Shown here in pieces: positions 45,211 to 56,858 of a DNA stretch of 64,000 bases (positions are counted from its first letter, which is position 1; each line of letters begins with the position of its first letter). Both the position numbers and the translations under genes were made by a program. The notes beneath the pieces were generated by a model that worked only from the letters and a program-made list of their open reading frames with translations, ran no database searches and was not told the DNA's origin. The DNA is from Rhodosorus marinus (Eukaryota > Rhodophyta > Stylonematophyceae > Stylonematales > Stylonemataceae), in assembly GCA_029953675.1 (NCBI GenBank), contig JAMWBK010000003.1:310001-374000 (forward strand), given 5' to 3'.

Positions 45211-46256
45211 AGGTATACAGTATACTATCTATCAAAGAGTGACTCGTGTGCTCCAATGGTGGCATATACTGACAACAACTCGTGTCTACGCTGGGCGACA
45301 GCCACGGACACCCATTGCGGGAAGGGGTGTGTGGCGTACAGGGGTCCCATATCAGCATATCGACACGTGTCGGTTAAACTGCAAGTACGCACGGGAGATA
45401 TTTGCATATGGTGAAGTACAACTGAGATATCTCAACACGAATGCCCATATCATTCGCAGGTCTTTGAGCAAAGGCTTCATGCCCTGGAACACAAGAGTTT
45501 GATTGACGAGGCCTTCCGCGAACATGTTATGCTCCTACGAACGCAAAGACGGACGCGAAGAGATTAAAGATCGACAACGCTCTGGAGTACAGACGATGAA
45601 GGTGGGTGTGCTTTGCGACATCATGAGGTGTACTGTACCCTCACTGCCGCAAAGACGGACGTGAAGAGATTAAAGATCGACAACGCACTGGAGTACAGAC
45701 GATGAAGGTGGGTGTGCTTTGCGACATGATGAGGTGTACTGTACTCTGACTGCCGCCTTATGCTGCGTTCGTAGGAGCATAACATGTGCGCGGAAGGCCT
45801 CGTCAATCAAACTCTTGTGTTCCAGGGCATGAAGCCTTTGCTCAAAGACCTGGGAATGATATCGGCATTCGTGTTGAGATATCTCAGTTGTACTTCACCA
45901 TATGCAAATATCTCCCGTGCGTACTTGCAGTTTAACCGACACGTGTCGATATGCTGATATGGGACCCCAGTACGCCACACACCCCTTCCCGCAATGGGTG
46001 TCCGTGGCTGTCGCCCAGCGTAGACACGAGTTGTTGTCAGTATATGCCACCATTGGCGCACGCCGGTCACTCTACCGGCTTCCCCCAAAAACTCCTGAAC
46101 CCATCGTTGGGTCGTCAGCATATCCCCCAGCGCTTGATGTTCGGCCTGTGCGGGAGGACTGGGCAACCGCGATATTGCGGCCTTGGCATAGTTGGAAGGA
46201 CCGGCAGAATAGCGTAGCATAGTATATCGGGTGGATAGATAGTATACTGTAGACCT
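45211..46256. mobile_element. Large inverted-repeat (foldback-like) element
   Basis: Two long arms, 45253-45544 and 45764-46056 (about 292 bp each), are nearly identical in opposite orientation. The 219-bp spacer is made almost wholly of two direct 106-bp repeats (from 45543 and from 45649). Outside the arms lies a second inverted pair of 23 bp with one mismatch, 45211-45233 and 46234-46256 (TACAGTATACTATCTATC core). The right side between arm and outer repeat is about 157 bp longer than the left. The arms give identical open frames of about 80 codons on opposite strands, which have no family match. The structure resembles foldback transposons or a large snapback MITE. No transposase is encoded and target-site duplications are not evident. 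Confidence 0.7.
45543..45754. repeat. Two direct 106-bp repeats in the foldback spacer
   Basis: Each copy starts GCAAAGACGGACG, contains GAAGAGATTAAAGATCGACA and GATGAAGGTGGGTGTGCTTT, and ends with CTGACTGCC or CTCACTGCC. Only a few bases differ between copies. Confidence 0.92.
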
Positions 46257-46416
46257 CTGGTGTTCACTAACTTCCGAATGTAGTCCTCCTGCGTCAAGTG
46301 AATCTCACGTCGCCAGGATCTACGACCCGGAGGCGAACGACTTCCGACATTCTCGACACTGGCGAGTGTCGGAGGATGTCAACGCAATCCTGCCGGTCCT
46401 TCCAACTATGCCAAGG
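46181..46416. repeat. 27-bp inverted repeat pair flanking 182 bp
   Basis: CCTTGGCATAGTTGGAAGGA and onward at 46181-46207 is perfectly complementary in inverted order to 46390-46416. It overlaps the right end of the foldback element, so several nested inverted repeats share this locus. Confidence 0.88.
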
Positions 46417-47874
46417 GCGTACTATCATCACCGTCCAACATATTCTGCATTTCTGTAGTAAGCTGAACCAATGCAATGCAAATGCAAAACTCCGGAGAGA
46501 GTGGCTGGTGAAGAAAACATGGCTCGGTGGTCATAAGAGCTACTAGCTCAGTGTACAAACCAGTTTAATGGCATAAGTGTTGGAACTCCATTCCTTGGGA
46601 CTGCTCGACTCTTGTGGCATTGTGAGCTTCGATTCTGCATTGTCCACTGGCAGGATGAAGCCAAGGCGGAAGGAGTGCTGACTCAGTCTGGTGCGCTAGT
46701 TGAGCATATGAGATTTAGCTCCCTGACTATCTAGTGCTCGACTCAGCGTAGTACGGTCATGGGTTCAGCGCTCGTTGTCCTTTTTGAAGAGCAAACTTTT
46801 GATACCCTGACGTGATCGCCCGGTCCTTGTCTGCAAGTCTGAGCTCAGGTCTGGATTGGGATCACCCGAAGTACTATACTGAAGATTGAAAAGATTTTCT
46901 TACTGCTCGGGATGGCTCGGTCTACCCCGTCCAGTACGAGTTCAGTCTGACAGTGTCTCGGCTTTAAGCGGTCGAGATCAGTCCCGTTCAATTCTTTAAT
47001 AACTCAGTCTACGTTGTCTGTGGATTGAAGATTTGGTTCGGATTTTACTTGTAGTATTGCACGGACTTTGAGATTTTCGCTCCAGCAACCTGAGCAAATC
47101 CTGAGCAGTTGAGGGTGTTCCTGGCTTTTTGGTTGGTACAGCTGATCGATTGCTGGGTAATCGAACGCTTTGTCTCGTCCCCTCGCGCTCCAAATGGATA
47201 ACCTGGGAAGTGCTCGCGACTCTTTCACGAGCGGAGCAAAGCTATTTTTTGATTGTTTGACAGTGGTGAGAAGATCCATGTTGGGGACGTCGCGTTTGCG
47301 CTTCTTTCCATATGTAAGGTTGGCTCTCCTTCTCAGCTAGGAACGCCCGGAAAGGGTTAAAAGTCTGTCATTTTCTGCCAAACCCCTTGGGTTCTGAGCA
47401 GGCAAGCCAGTCGATTTACGAAAGCGGACTAATGAAACAAGCATGTCCTGTAAGTCTTGCAGCGGCTTCGGTTCGCAAGAGGTCGTTTTGCAATTCTTGC
47501 GAACAATCTAAATTGCTTCAACACGCTGTTAAGCTTTCTACTGAACCTTCAATCTCTCTGTCGTCGTCACGGAGATGAAGTAAATCTAGTCGTGGACTGA
47601 GAAGCCAGACCCTAGGGCAGAATGTCAAGAGTTCTTGAGAGTCTATTGAAAGTCGATTTTGAGTCCGCCTTCTGGTACTCAAGGATTCGTTTTGCTCTTC
47701 TTGTTGCGCCGAAATATCCATCTTTCTACCGAATCTCTCAAGGCTTTTGTCGTCGTCGTCGTCGGCATGAGGACGGAGGACCGTTGTTAAGCACATTTGG
47801 TATTGAGAACGGACCAAGCAGGGGATGTCAAACTTTGTGAGATTTTGATGTGGAATTGGTTTTGAAAAAAAGCC
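46417..47874. other. Interval between the repeat block and DDX52
   Basis: No recognised gene. Divergent fragments related to the CTCAGTCTGG string recur near 46680. A 91-codon minus-strand frame (47004-47279) is listed separately. Sequence from about 47380 to 47874 is the presumed DDX52 upstream region. Confidence 0.5.
47004..47279 (-). CDS. Hypothetical small ORF, 91 aa
   Basis: An open frame from ATG 47277-47279 (MDLLTTVKQSKNSFAPLVKE) to a stop at 47004. It would be divergent from DDX52. It contains two cysteines (ICSGCW) but no recognised domain. Weak support; it may be chance. Confidence 0.22.
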   Translation of the reverse strand: MDLLTTVKQSKNSFAPLVKESRALPRLSIWSARGRDKAFDYPAIDQLYQPKSQEHPQLLRICSGCWSENLKVRAILQVKSEPNLQSTDNVD

Positions 47875-50099
47875 ATGGAAGAAGCTTTGGAGAAGATCTC
47901 AGCTGGTCTTGTTGGTGGAAACAAGGGAAGAGATCGCCGTTCAGCGGCGGAGTCGTCGAATCGGATCACAAGCGACGAGGTTTTGACCAAGCCTCTTCAT
48001 TCATCTCTTGATTTCTTCGGTTCTTACAAGGGTAAAGATTCTGCTTCGGGACATCCTGAACAAGTTAATGTGAAGAAGAGGAAGAGGGATAAGCAGGATG
48101 ACGAAGCCAAGGAGACCAAACCTGTCGCTTTGGGCGTCAGAAAGCGTTACAGAGTCAGGACTGAAGCAGGTCTTCCGGATCCCATGCGGTCGTTTCAAAA
48201 GTGGAAGTTGGAAAAGGCCTTTGAATCGGTTACTGGGGCGTTTGAACTGACCGAGATTCAGTCACAAGCTGCTCCCTGTATGAAACAAAAGTATGAAGTG
48301 ATTGCAGTCGCACCAACGGGGTCGGGAAAGACATTGGCATACATCGTCCCAGTGGTTAAGCTAGCGATGAACAGGAAGAAACCGGTAAGGACAGTTTGGA
48401 AGCCATGAAAGTGGTCTTTTTCTCTTTGGTTGCTGAGAAACAATGCGTGTTTGTTTTCTGCTTTTTTTCCAGCTTGGGGCAGCAGGATGTTTGATCTTGG
48501 TGCCAACGAAAGAGCTGGCGGAACAAGTTGCTAGGGTAACTCAGAGGTTTCTTGACGCTGCTAAAGTAGATGACGAGATAAAACTCAAGCTGGTTGTTTC
48601 CAAAGCGCATGTGAGCGGTTTAGCTGGAGGCGGATCCAAGAGGTTAGCTTCGGGTTTTTATTGGAAGGAATACAGGAAGAGTCAAGAAGCATTTGCTCAG
48701 GTCCTTGTATGTTTCATGTGCAGGGCTAATATCCTTGTAGCAACACCGATGAGACTGGTTCATGCTATACGATCTCGAGCGGTTGAGCTGAGCAGAGTTC
48801 GGGATCTTATACTCGACGAAGCGGACAAGCTCTTCGAGGATGGTTTCATGGATCAGCTGGATGAGGTCCTGATGGCTACTGGAGGGAAGAAAACCAGAAT
48901 ACATTTGTTTTCCGCAACGCTTCCGCCAAAGGTGAGGAATCCTCCAATGAAATGGGAGTGGACAGATCGCTGATGATCAAAGCATGCTCTCCGCTGACCT
49001 TTTCCAAGGTTGAAGAAGTAGCTCGTACGGTGATGAAAACGCCCGTCAAAATCGTAGTTGGCGGACAGAGCTATGGCGGAGGTACGGCCGCCGTAGATGC
49101 ATCAACCGTGAAGCAGAGGTTCATGTTCGCAGACGGACAGGTAGGTCCAAATATCTGTCTAAAGCTTGCGGTCTATGCTTGAGAGTTAGGGTGTCATCAA
49201 ATCTCTAGTGTATCTGACGGGAGGTTTCGTACCCCCTTCGTACCGTTCCGCAGGGAGAAGCTGGAAAAGTTGCTGCTTTCAGGAGGCTGCTAACTGAAGG
49301 ATTGATGCCACCAACGCTGGTCTTCGTACAGTCGCAGGACCGAGCTTCCCAATTGTTCAAGGAGCTGGTTTTTGATGGTGTGAATATTGATGCGATTCAT
49401 GCTAACCGAACTGCAGCTCAGCGATCCACTGCTGTGGAGAATTTTCGTAGTGGAAGGGTATGCTTGCCAACGAATCCGCCAGTTACCGTCGGTTTTCGGA
49501 CTATCGTACTGAATGAAGGCCAAAAACATGTCTTTTAGGTATGGATTCTGATTGCGACGGACCTGATGGCGCGAGGCATAGACTTCCGAACGATTAATAC
49601 AGTGGTGAACTATGATCTTCCGGCAAGTCCATCCGCTTATGTCCATCGAATCGGCAGAACTGGTCGAGCGGGACGCACTGGGCAAGCAATCACCTTCTTC
49701 ACCGAAGACGATAAGCCGCTTCTTCGAAAGATTGTGAATGTCGCCGTCGCGTCTGGGGCTGAGGTGAGTGGTTTCTGTACGCAGCCTACTCAGCGCAGAA
49801 CCTTCGGTAACTTAATGCAGGCCACGTCTTGTTCGCAATCGGGGAAACAGGTTCCGAAGTGGATGCTGGATATCAAGCCAGGTGAAAGAGTGAAAGCCTC
49901 GCTTCAGGAGAAAAGACAGCCGAGAAGAGACCGAATCGGCACCGCCAAGCTGAGCGACGTCGCGTTCAAGCGACCAAGCAAGAAACGGAAACGTCAACGT
50001 CACAATGGAATAGGGTCTGATGATGCGGCCGATCCGTCTGATGCCGCTGATGACCCCGGTGATGAGGATGTCTTTCAGGATGATGAGGACGACGAATAA
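47875..50099 (+). CDS. DDX52: DEAD-box RNA helicase DDX52/ROK1
   Basis: Seven exons (47875-48384, 48473-48642, 48724-48931, 49009-49140, 49254-49457, 49539-49763, 49851-50099) give 565 aa. After a basic N-terminus ([16 protein letters not shown]) the family-specific [11 protein letters not shown] precedes the core. Motifs are I APTGSGKT, Ia PTKELAEQV, Ib [30 protein letters not shown] (ROK1-type EADKLFED), [42 protein letters not shown] and [12 protein letters not shown], followed by [14 protein letters not shown]. The C-terminal tail is Lys/Arg-rich and then acidic. ROK1 acts in 18S rRNA maturation in the nucleolus. The Q-motif glutamine region ([12 protein letters not shown]) is atypical but present. 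The last intron (49764-49850, 87 bp) has no stop and is a multiple of three, so retention would still give a full protein. Confidence 0.94.
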
Positions 50100-50305
50100 A
50101 TTCCCGAAACGAAACGTGGGTCCTGGCCTTGTGCAGCATCGCACCGAAACCAGCTTGGACAACGTGATGAAGCGGGGTGGCTGCCGTTCTTACTACAGTC
50201 AGATGAGTTTTCTATATTTAAAAAAATTATTTCAGCAACAATGCGGTATCAAGCATGTCCACTTACAAGACCGGGGCCGCAGATAAATGCCATGCTGGCG
50301 ACGTC

Positions 50306-53300
50306 CTAGCCTGTAAAAATTATGTCCTTCCTCCTGATGATCCCAATCAGGCGCCCTTCGGAGAGCACGAGCGCGTGCGTTGGCATTAACATAACAAACA
50401 TGAAGTGCAATTGTCCCAATAGCATTGTATCGGTAACAGTGAGCGGCGCAAGGTCGACAGGTATTCTGAATTTTTGCTGCAATAGTGACACATCCCTTGA
50501 CGAGGCGCCTCCTTTGCGTTCTCTCTTCAGCGGTGGCTTTTTGTACCTGTCCTCTTCTTCTGCCGTACTCGATGGCTCCGGCTTGTTCCCGCTTTCACCT
50601 CCGGCTTCGTCCGAAGTTCCCGACGAGGAACCTCTGGCACCATTCTCCACAATGCCCTCCTCGAGTACTAGATCATCAGATGAAGGCAGCCGTGGAACGA
50701 GAGGAATTGGAACAGGAGAGGTCACATCTATAGTCCCGACCTCGTCTAATTCCACGCTGACTGAGTTCGGGTTGACGCGTGCCTCCATCTCAACCTGGAA
50801 TAAACGGCAATTCGATAGCCCTCGATAAGCTTAAGACGACCATTAGGAGACGAGCTCTAGTCGCGGTTTTGATTGTCCGCTCATCTCCAAACAAACGAGA
50901 AACTAGAGCTTGTCTCACCGATGAAGAAGATCCCTTCTTTGCGTATACGAGCTTTGCCCGTTCAATCATGTAAACGAGCGTCGACCTCCTAACTGAGCCA
51001 ATGAGGCCCCCATCGGGTCCAACAACCGGATAAGCGTCCAGGTCCATGCCTTTATCTCGAACAAGTTCTTCCGCTTCCTTAACAGTGCAAAGCCGAGGAG
51101 CAGAGACAACCTCACGATCCATCACCTGTCGAGCTGTCATCGTCGGTGCCAAATCTCTCCTCATGTGTGGCATATAGGCCAACTTCTACTCGCGACATCG
51201 AGAGAATAACGTATAAGAACCGTTTTCAGTTCCTCTCCAAAAAAAAAGGCTCTTCTTCCGGCAAACTACCTTCATGATGATCAAAGTATCGTACAGTCCA
51301 CGTCCAAATCCATTGCCTACAATAACCGCAAGGAGTACAGCGAGGAGCGACGGGATGACGTGGCTCAGCTGTCCAGTCACCTCAAAGAGTACGACCGCAC
51401 AAGAGAGGGCTCTGGTCACTCCAGCAGTAAACGCTGCTGCTCCAACAACAGCAAATCCACCCGGGACAATGGCCGACCCAAATATAACTTTCAAGACTTC
51501 TCCGTATAGCCTACCGATTGCCGAACCCAGAAGGAAACCTATAGCAGGATCAGGTAGACATGACGAAGACTTGAGGCCATGGTTCATAAGCTTCGTATGG
51601 ATTCAACTGCATCAGGGTGAATACGTACATGGAATAAAGACTCCAGCGGGCACTGGAAGACCAATAGACACCACGACGAGCGGAAACTTGATCAGGAGCA
51701 GAATAAAGACGTCAAACCAGGACAGCTTCAAGTGGTCAGAGGAGAACATCTCGTTAATAGCCTCACGGGGATCCAGTCTAAAGAGCCGGGTGTGATAGGA
51801 CAGGGCCGCCGAGACTAGAGCGACGCTTCCGACTATTAGATAGCGGTTTCCACGCATTCCTATTATTCGACCTCGTAGGTCATACACGGTCTTCACGCAT
51901 TTCACAAAGAAAGCCCCGGCAACACCTGTGGTAACGAGGAATGAGATAAATGATTCCAAATCAGTTTGCGAGGTTGCAACGGTCTGTCCTCGAAGATGCG
52001 TGCCTCACCCATAATGACCCCCAGGAACGCAAAGAACAGCAGCTGTCGGCGTCGATAGTCATTCTCATCGAACTGCGTGTTGTCAAGTGCCTCCACAAGC
52101 GGCGATTTGTAGAATATATCGTAGAAGACAGCACCAGTAAGGGTTGCGAGTATGGATTTCCAAAAGGTTGGTACAAGATAATATGACGACGTCGTCTCCA
52201 AAGCGTACAAAACTCCACCGATTGGAGTGCCTAAGGAATCCAAAATGCTCCCGCTCAGTCGCTATGCGCGGACCCACAGACAAGGTCATGATACGAAACC
52301 AGGCAAGCCAACGTACCAAACGAAGACGCCAATCCAACGCTACACGCACTGACCATGAACTGTAGTCTCAAAGCGCGATCCCTCCGAAGCACTCGAAACA
52401 TAGGAAGCCTCGACAAGTGATGAGCAATAATACATGCAATATGTACATTCGGTCCCTCCCATCCTACTGGAAGTCCACCTCCTAGAGAATGCGATTCAAA
52501 GGTTGGTTAGCGCTCGTCTTCGGGGACTGCATATCTCAACCTCTCTTCGCCGTGAGACTATACCTATAGCACAAATTAGACCCACGGATTTGGCCAACAA
52601 GGCCCACATGCTTAGGGAAGGTTTGTACTTGTCATAAAAGCCGGACATGATGGCCTTCATTTGGGGAATTCCGGATCCCTCCGCTTCCACGCTCAGTACA
52701 CGGCAAACGAGCGTCGACAGGATGCAGAGCACGACACCGGTGAGAATATATATAAAGAACCCGAGCCAACCCCCCGTTTCGGTTACTGAGATTGATTCTC
52801 TTGCTGAGGAGACCATGTGAACGCTCAAGTCGATCAGAAAGATTATCGCGGCCGGTATGACTCCAAGTAGAGAGAGGTAGACTATCACCCGCCCGAGGTT
52901 CACCATCTATGGACGCGGATTGGAGACAATTGGATATGTTTAGCACCAAGGATTCTACGAAGCAGGCAAAGAAATTGGAGATTTTGGGGGAGAACTGAAA
53001 CTGACCTGAATTGTAACTTGCCCTTCGGCAAACGCCCTGAATCCAGATCGAAGTCTATCCCGTACGCTGCTCGTTTCGGACTGACGGCGAAAACCCTGAA
53101 GTCCTTGAGGCTCTTCATGCTCCTCAAAAAACGAGAATTGAACCTCCGATACATTCGCTCTGTTCCCATCCTCATCATCAACGCTCGTATCCTAGCAAAA
53201 AAGTGAAAAACCCCAAACCCCGACGGAGTCAAATACATGAACGAGGAAAGACGATCATCCCACTTACGCCTTTCTTACCAAAAATTGACTCGATCGTTTC

Positions 53301-53326
53301 AGGGGTTTATACCCGTCCTTAGCCAT
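50306..53326 (-). CDS. CLC-family chloride channel/antiporter with CBS domains
   Basis: Nine exons (53279-53326, 53006-53191, 52564-52906, 52317-52481, 52009-52230, 51629-51925, 51270-51538, 50919-51185, 50306-50794) give 761 aa. An acidic cytosolic N-terminus leads to the membrane domain. Ion-pathway motifs are GSGIPQ (about 155-160), GWEGP with the gating Glu at about 201, PAGVFIP (about 414-420) and the pore Tyr in GRGLYDTLII (about 503). The second (proton) glutamate of exchangers aligns with Thr (about 260) in GGVLYALETTSSYY. Two C-terminal CBS domains follow, the first including MTARQVMDREVV and DLDAYPVVGPDGGLIG, the second ending THALVLSEGRLIGIIRRKDI. A long Ser/Glu-rich linker separates the CBS halves. 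It probably moves chloride across an endomembrane. Thr at that site is known from the red alga Cyanidioschyzon CLC, which is still a proton-coupled exchanger. Confidence 0.94.
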
Positions 53327-54876
53327 CTTGTCCAACCAACGCTCAAAAACAAACGGACAAAACCCACCTCAACAACACATCCCCTCAAATTCCTTTAAAC
53401 TGCTCTGCTCCAGTCCCGTCCAATGTCCAGACATCAAATCTTCCTAATCATCTTTGAGGAGGTTAACATGTTAAACCTTAAAACATGCCTCACAATCTTC
53501 AAGAGGAATCCGAACAAGCAAGACAGCCTGTTTCTTTCATACTCGTTCCGAACTGATGTGCTGTTCCTCTTCTTTAAACGGAAATCATTGGAGTCAGCTG
53601 ACATCGTCGAAAACGGAACTGTCAGACAGCAGTCGGGTTTTCCAGAGATGGATTCGACTTGATTGAGCGTTGTCTATAGAGTAGAACGCAGACCTCTAGG
53701 TGCGTTTTAAAGCGTTCTATACTCGAGTTGAACGCCAGTGGACGCCACCACCAGGATCGAGTGAAGATCGGGCAAAACCCTTGACCCGATGCCAATGTGA
53801 AACGGGCAGTAGCAGCGCATCCAGCAAGGATTTGCATTGTTCACGAGATACAGCTCCTCTTAACTACGCTTCTTGCGCTTGTATGTTGTCTATTCGTCGT
53901 CGAAGCCTGTGGACCACCTCGATCAAGAGAAGATATGTAACAACTTGGACCGGAGCAAGGCTGACTTGGTTGAAGTGAATCCGCTTGGACAGCAGTGATT
54001 CGAGAGATCGGATAAGTTTTGCGTCTGTTTTCGCTAGAGGTTTCTAGTCTTCCTCTTAAGTCTGTGAACCAGTTCAATCGAGCGAAGACCTCGAAAAGCC
54101 CTAACCAAGGACCACCGAAATCCCCGGTGGGACAACTAGAGTTTGAGCGGTTCAGGGCGTGGAAGACAAAAGCCTGTGTTGACTTGAAGCTTGTCTTCTT
54201 GGAAATGATTCATCGATTGGTCTATTCGTCATATGCAACACCAGGCCACCTGGATCGCGAGGTCCTAAACGCTTGAATAGCAACTGAGTTGACCATTTGG
54301 ATCGTGAAAGGCAGTTGGTTTCGTGATTCCAGGGAACACCGCCTTAGCGTGTTCAATAAAAGCACGTACGCCAAGCGGCGTTTCATGGACTGGCATGGTC
54401 TTCTTCGAATGTCCCTCGATAGCTCGAAAACCCGCTCCCTACTAACTAATCAGAGGCATATGCATGCTCTTCGTCGACGGTCCCTCGCTAGCTAGCTCGA
54501 AAACCCGTTCCCTACTAACTAATGGGTTGGTTCAGAGTCAGAGGAGCTGATTCCTGAAAGTCTGTAACGCACCTTGAGGAATGGAAGCTCTCAGGTGTCC
54601 ATTAATGCACCGTATCCATATCCTCCGGAAATCCTGAGGTTGTTCCTAGGGCTGCCCAAAACCTGTATAATTTTTTAGACAAGTCCTGTCTGGAGAATGC
54701 GCGCTCAGCACGCTTCATCGACCTAATAAGTTGTTAAGAGTTTGGAAACATCTCTGCGAGCAGGGTTTGAACCTCCGAGACAACTGCCAAAATGATGCTC
54801 ACGTAGCGAGAACGCTTACAGCTTTTCAGAGAGTCGGCGGTATAGTAGACATTAAATATCGGACTCCGGAATCATT
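53327..54876. other. Interval between CLC and DPH3
   Basis: No recognised gene. A short direct repeat, GCTCGAAAACCCGYTCCCTACTAACTAA, occurs twice (about 54421 and 54493). Short open frames carry no family pattern. The left end is the CLC upstream region and the right end the DPH3 3' flank. Confidence 0.5.
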
Positions 54877-55302
54877 CTATGCCGCGACTTTGGCTGCTTC
54901 GAAGACCTGGGTAGAACTATCCATGAAGCCTTCATCGTAGATTACTCTGATTATTAGAGAACAGCTCGGGCACCTGGCTACTTCTTCCCCTTCTAGCAAA
55001 TCCTCCTGGAAAAAAAAATACCAGACAGAGTTGGTAAGATCATCAAACCCAAGGTCTCTCGTAGAGCAAGGACAGCACCAAGTCTTACGAAAGAAATTTG
55101 GAACACGTCTCCACACGGGCAAGGATAAGTGTACATTCCCTCATCATCCAGCCTCTCCATGTCCTCAATCTCTATTTCGTCATAAAACGACTACAACGCA
55201 ATCAAACACAAAACGTCAGACCAAACCGAATAGAACAACATCACCAGCAACCTGCAAAACAAAGCGCACGGTCGATACAGAAGAATAAACGGTACTCACC
55301 AT
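54877..55302 (-). CDS. DPH3: DPH3/KTI11 CSL zinc-finger protein
   Basis: Three exons: 55300-55302, 55089-55190 and 54877-55005, giving 77 aa. The first coding exon is just the ATG; the intron donor GTGAGT follows immediately. The mature sequence starts [20 protein letters not shown], matching the [12 protein letters not shown] start of eukaryotic DPH3. The zinc ligands are all present: [13 protein letters not shown] and [19 protein letters not shown]3 is an electron donor for diphthamide synthesis on EF2 and, as KTI11, supports Elongator-dependent tRNA wobble uridine modification. The C-terminal tail ([12 protein letters not shown]) is not conserved. The gene is invisible as one open frame because of its introns. 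The CSL domain makes the identification secure. Confidence 0.95.
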
Positions 55303-56858
55303 CGTTGTGCTTGTTCACAGCCTAGCTCTTCACCCCAAAACAGTCCAAATGTCCTCCCTAACACTACATAAGTTGAGTTTCTCAAACTTCCACGCAGAGC
55401 TCTGCCTTCCGAGTCGCCAAATCTCTTCTGACACCGGCGGTAAAGTATCCGTTCCGCCCGGCCGGAATTTTATCCAGTCGTTTCCACATGAGTTGGAGAA
55501 AACTATTTAAACGTCATTTTCTCACGTATAATATTTATTGATTTATTCAGTATTTATATTGCTATATTCTTATAAATGACGCGTATTGGCAGATGACAAT
55601 TAAAGATTGCGAATGGCGTTGGGAGACTGGGCCATCTTGTGACGGGGCTGTGCAAACAGTTTGGGGTTGGTTTGGTCAGTTGTTAAGCTTTCAGAGCACA
55701 CCGTAATCTTAAGTTGCGAGCTTTGGGTTCTATCGCCCTCTCTATAGGATGCTTGAAGCTAACCTAGAAATGGTATTAGAAGGTGCTGTATGGACTAGTA
55801 TTCGGAGAAGCTCTTGTGTCTTGCTTATACGCGTTGCTTGAGTTTGCACTGGTGCTTTGAGAGCATCACGTGGCTCTTACGAGTCCCAAGACCCAAGGGA
55901 ACCAACGCAGAGGTCTTTAGGGTGCTCCAGTTCTCGTTTGGTTTGAAAACCAGATTATTGCCAAGCACCGCTTAGCTTCCCTAGATGTGGTTGTTTTCTC
56001 GGTAAATGCTTGTGTACTCTCCCGTAAGGAACCAGTACCCTTGCTCTCTATATAGGAGTGCTTCCAATGCATCCCTGTAGGTAAACGATCTTCTTCATTG
56101 AGCTGACCGGATCCAATGACTTTCCTTGTTTTGTATGAGCTCTTTCAGTAGTTGTGTCGATGTATAACCTATTGTATAAATATCTAGAGAAGAGATTTAG
56201 TCCCGAGAATAGTCACCTTGAGAATATTTTAAATATGGTATTTAACAAACACTTTTGGACTAATTTAATCTTCTCCGTGTTAGCTCTTGCTTAAGGTCTT
56301 CGAGCACCTCTCGCGCTCTAGCTCGTAGGGTGTGTATACCACTGTTGCGAAATATATGAATCTCGTTGGGATAAGCCGGATTCGTGTCCTGGCCAAGCAT
56401 GTCCCTTGACAATTTAATGACGACGAGAAAATCACAAATCTCTACAGGCTGAGTTTTCGAAAATGGACAGCATCAAACTTGAGATCTTAGGAACATATTA
56501 CGTCAAGCAGACGTCATAGATAACAACAGAACGAACCAAATGCACAGGAAAAAATAAAAAAAAAGCGACCATAACCAAAATAAGTTGTGGGCATTACCAC
56601 ACTGAACAATACTTCTAGTGGGTTTCTATAGTCACAAATAAAGGGGGAGAAACAATAAGAATCAAAACTATGGACACATCATATTCTCACACCGGAATAG
56701 GGTGAAGGGCAAAAAGCAATTTGTCTACAAAAAAAAGAAGATCCGAGTTCCGCGGGGAGCCCGTGCTCCGCCGTCATCGACCTCTGGAATTGTTTCGTGC
56801 CGGATTATACATGTCATCAACCAGAGATTGCACCTATTGAATGCGAGGAAACGAGAAT
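55303..56858. other. Interval between DPH3 and the second bZIP gene
   Basis: No gene recognised. The first 200 bp are the DPH3 leader region. From 55600 to 56160 balanced sequence has a short degenerate repeat, CTCTCTATAGGATGCTT and CTCTCTATATAGGAGTGCTT. AT-rich DNA follows. The bZIP 3' flank is on the right. Confidence 0.5.

Noticed and set aside
45240-46220. Two identical about 80-codon protein frames on opposite strands
   Set aside because: They are the two arms of the inverted repeat read in mirror orientation. Identity at DNA level explains them; no family match supports coding.
54730-54850. A T-loop-like TTCAAAC on the minus strand near 54770 suggesting a tRNA
   Set aside because: The T stem has a mismatch, and no matching acceptor stem, D arm or anticodon arm could be found at the right distance.
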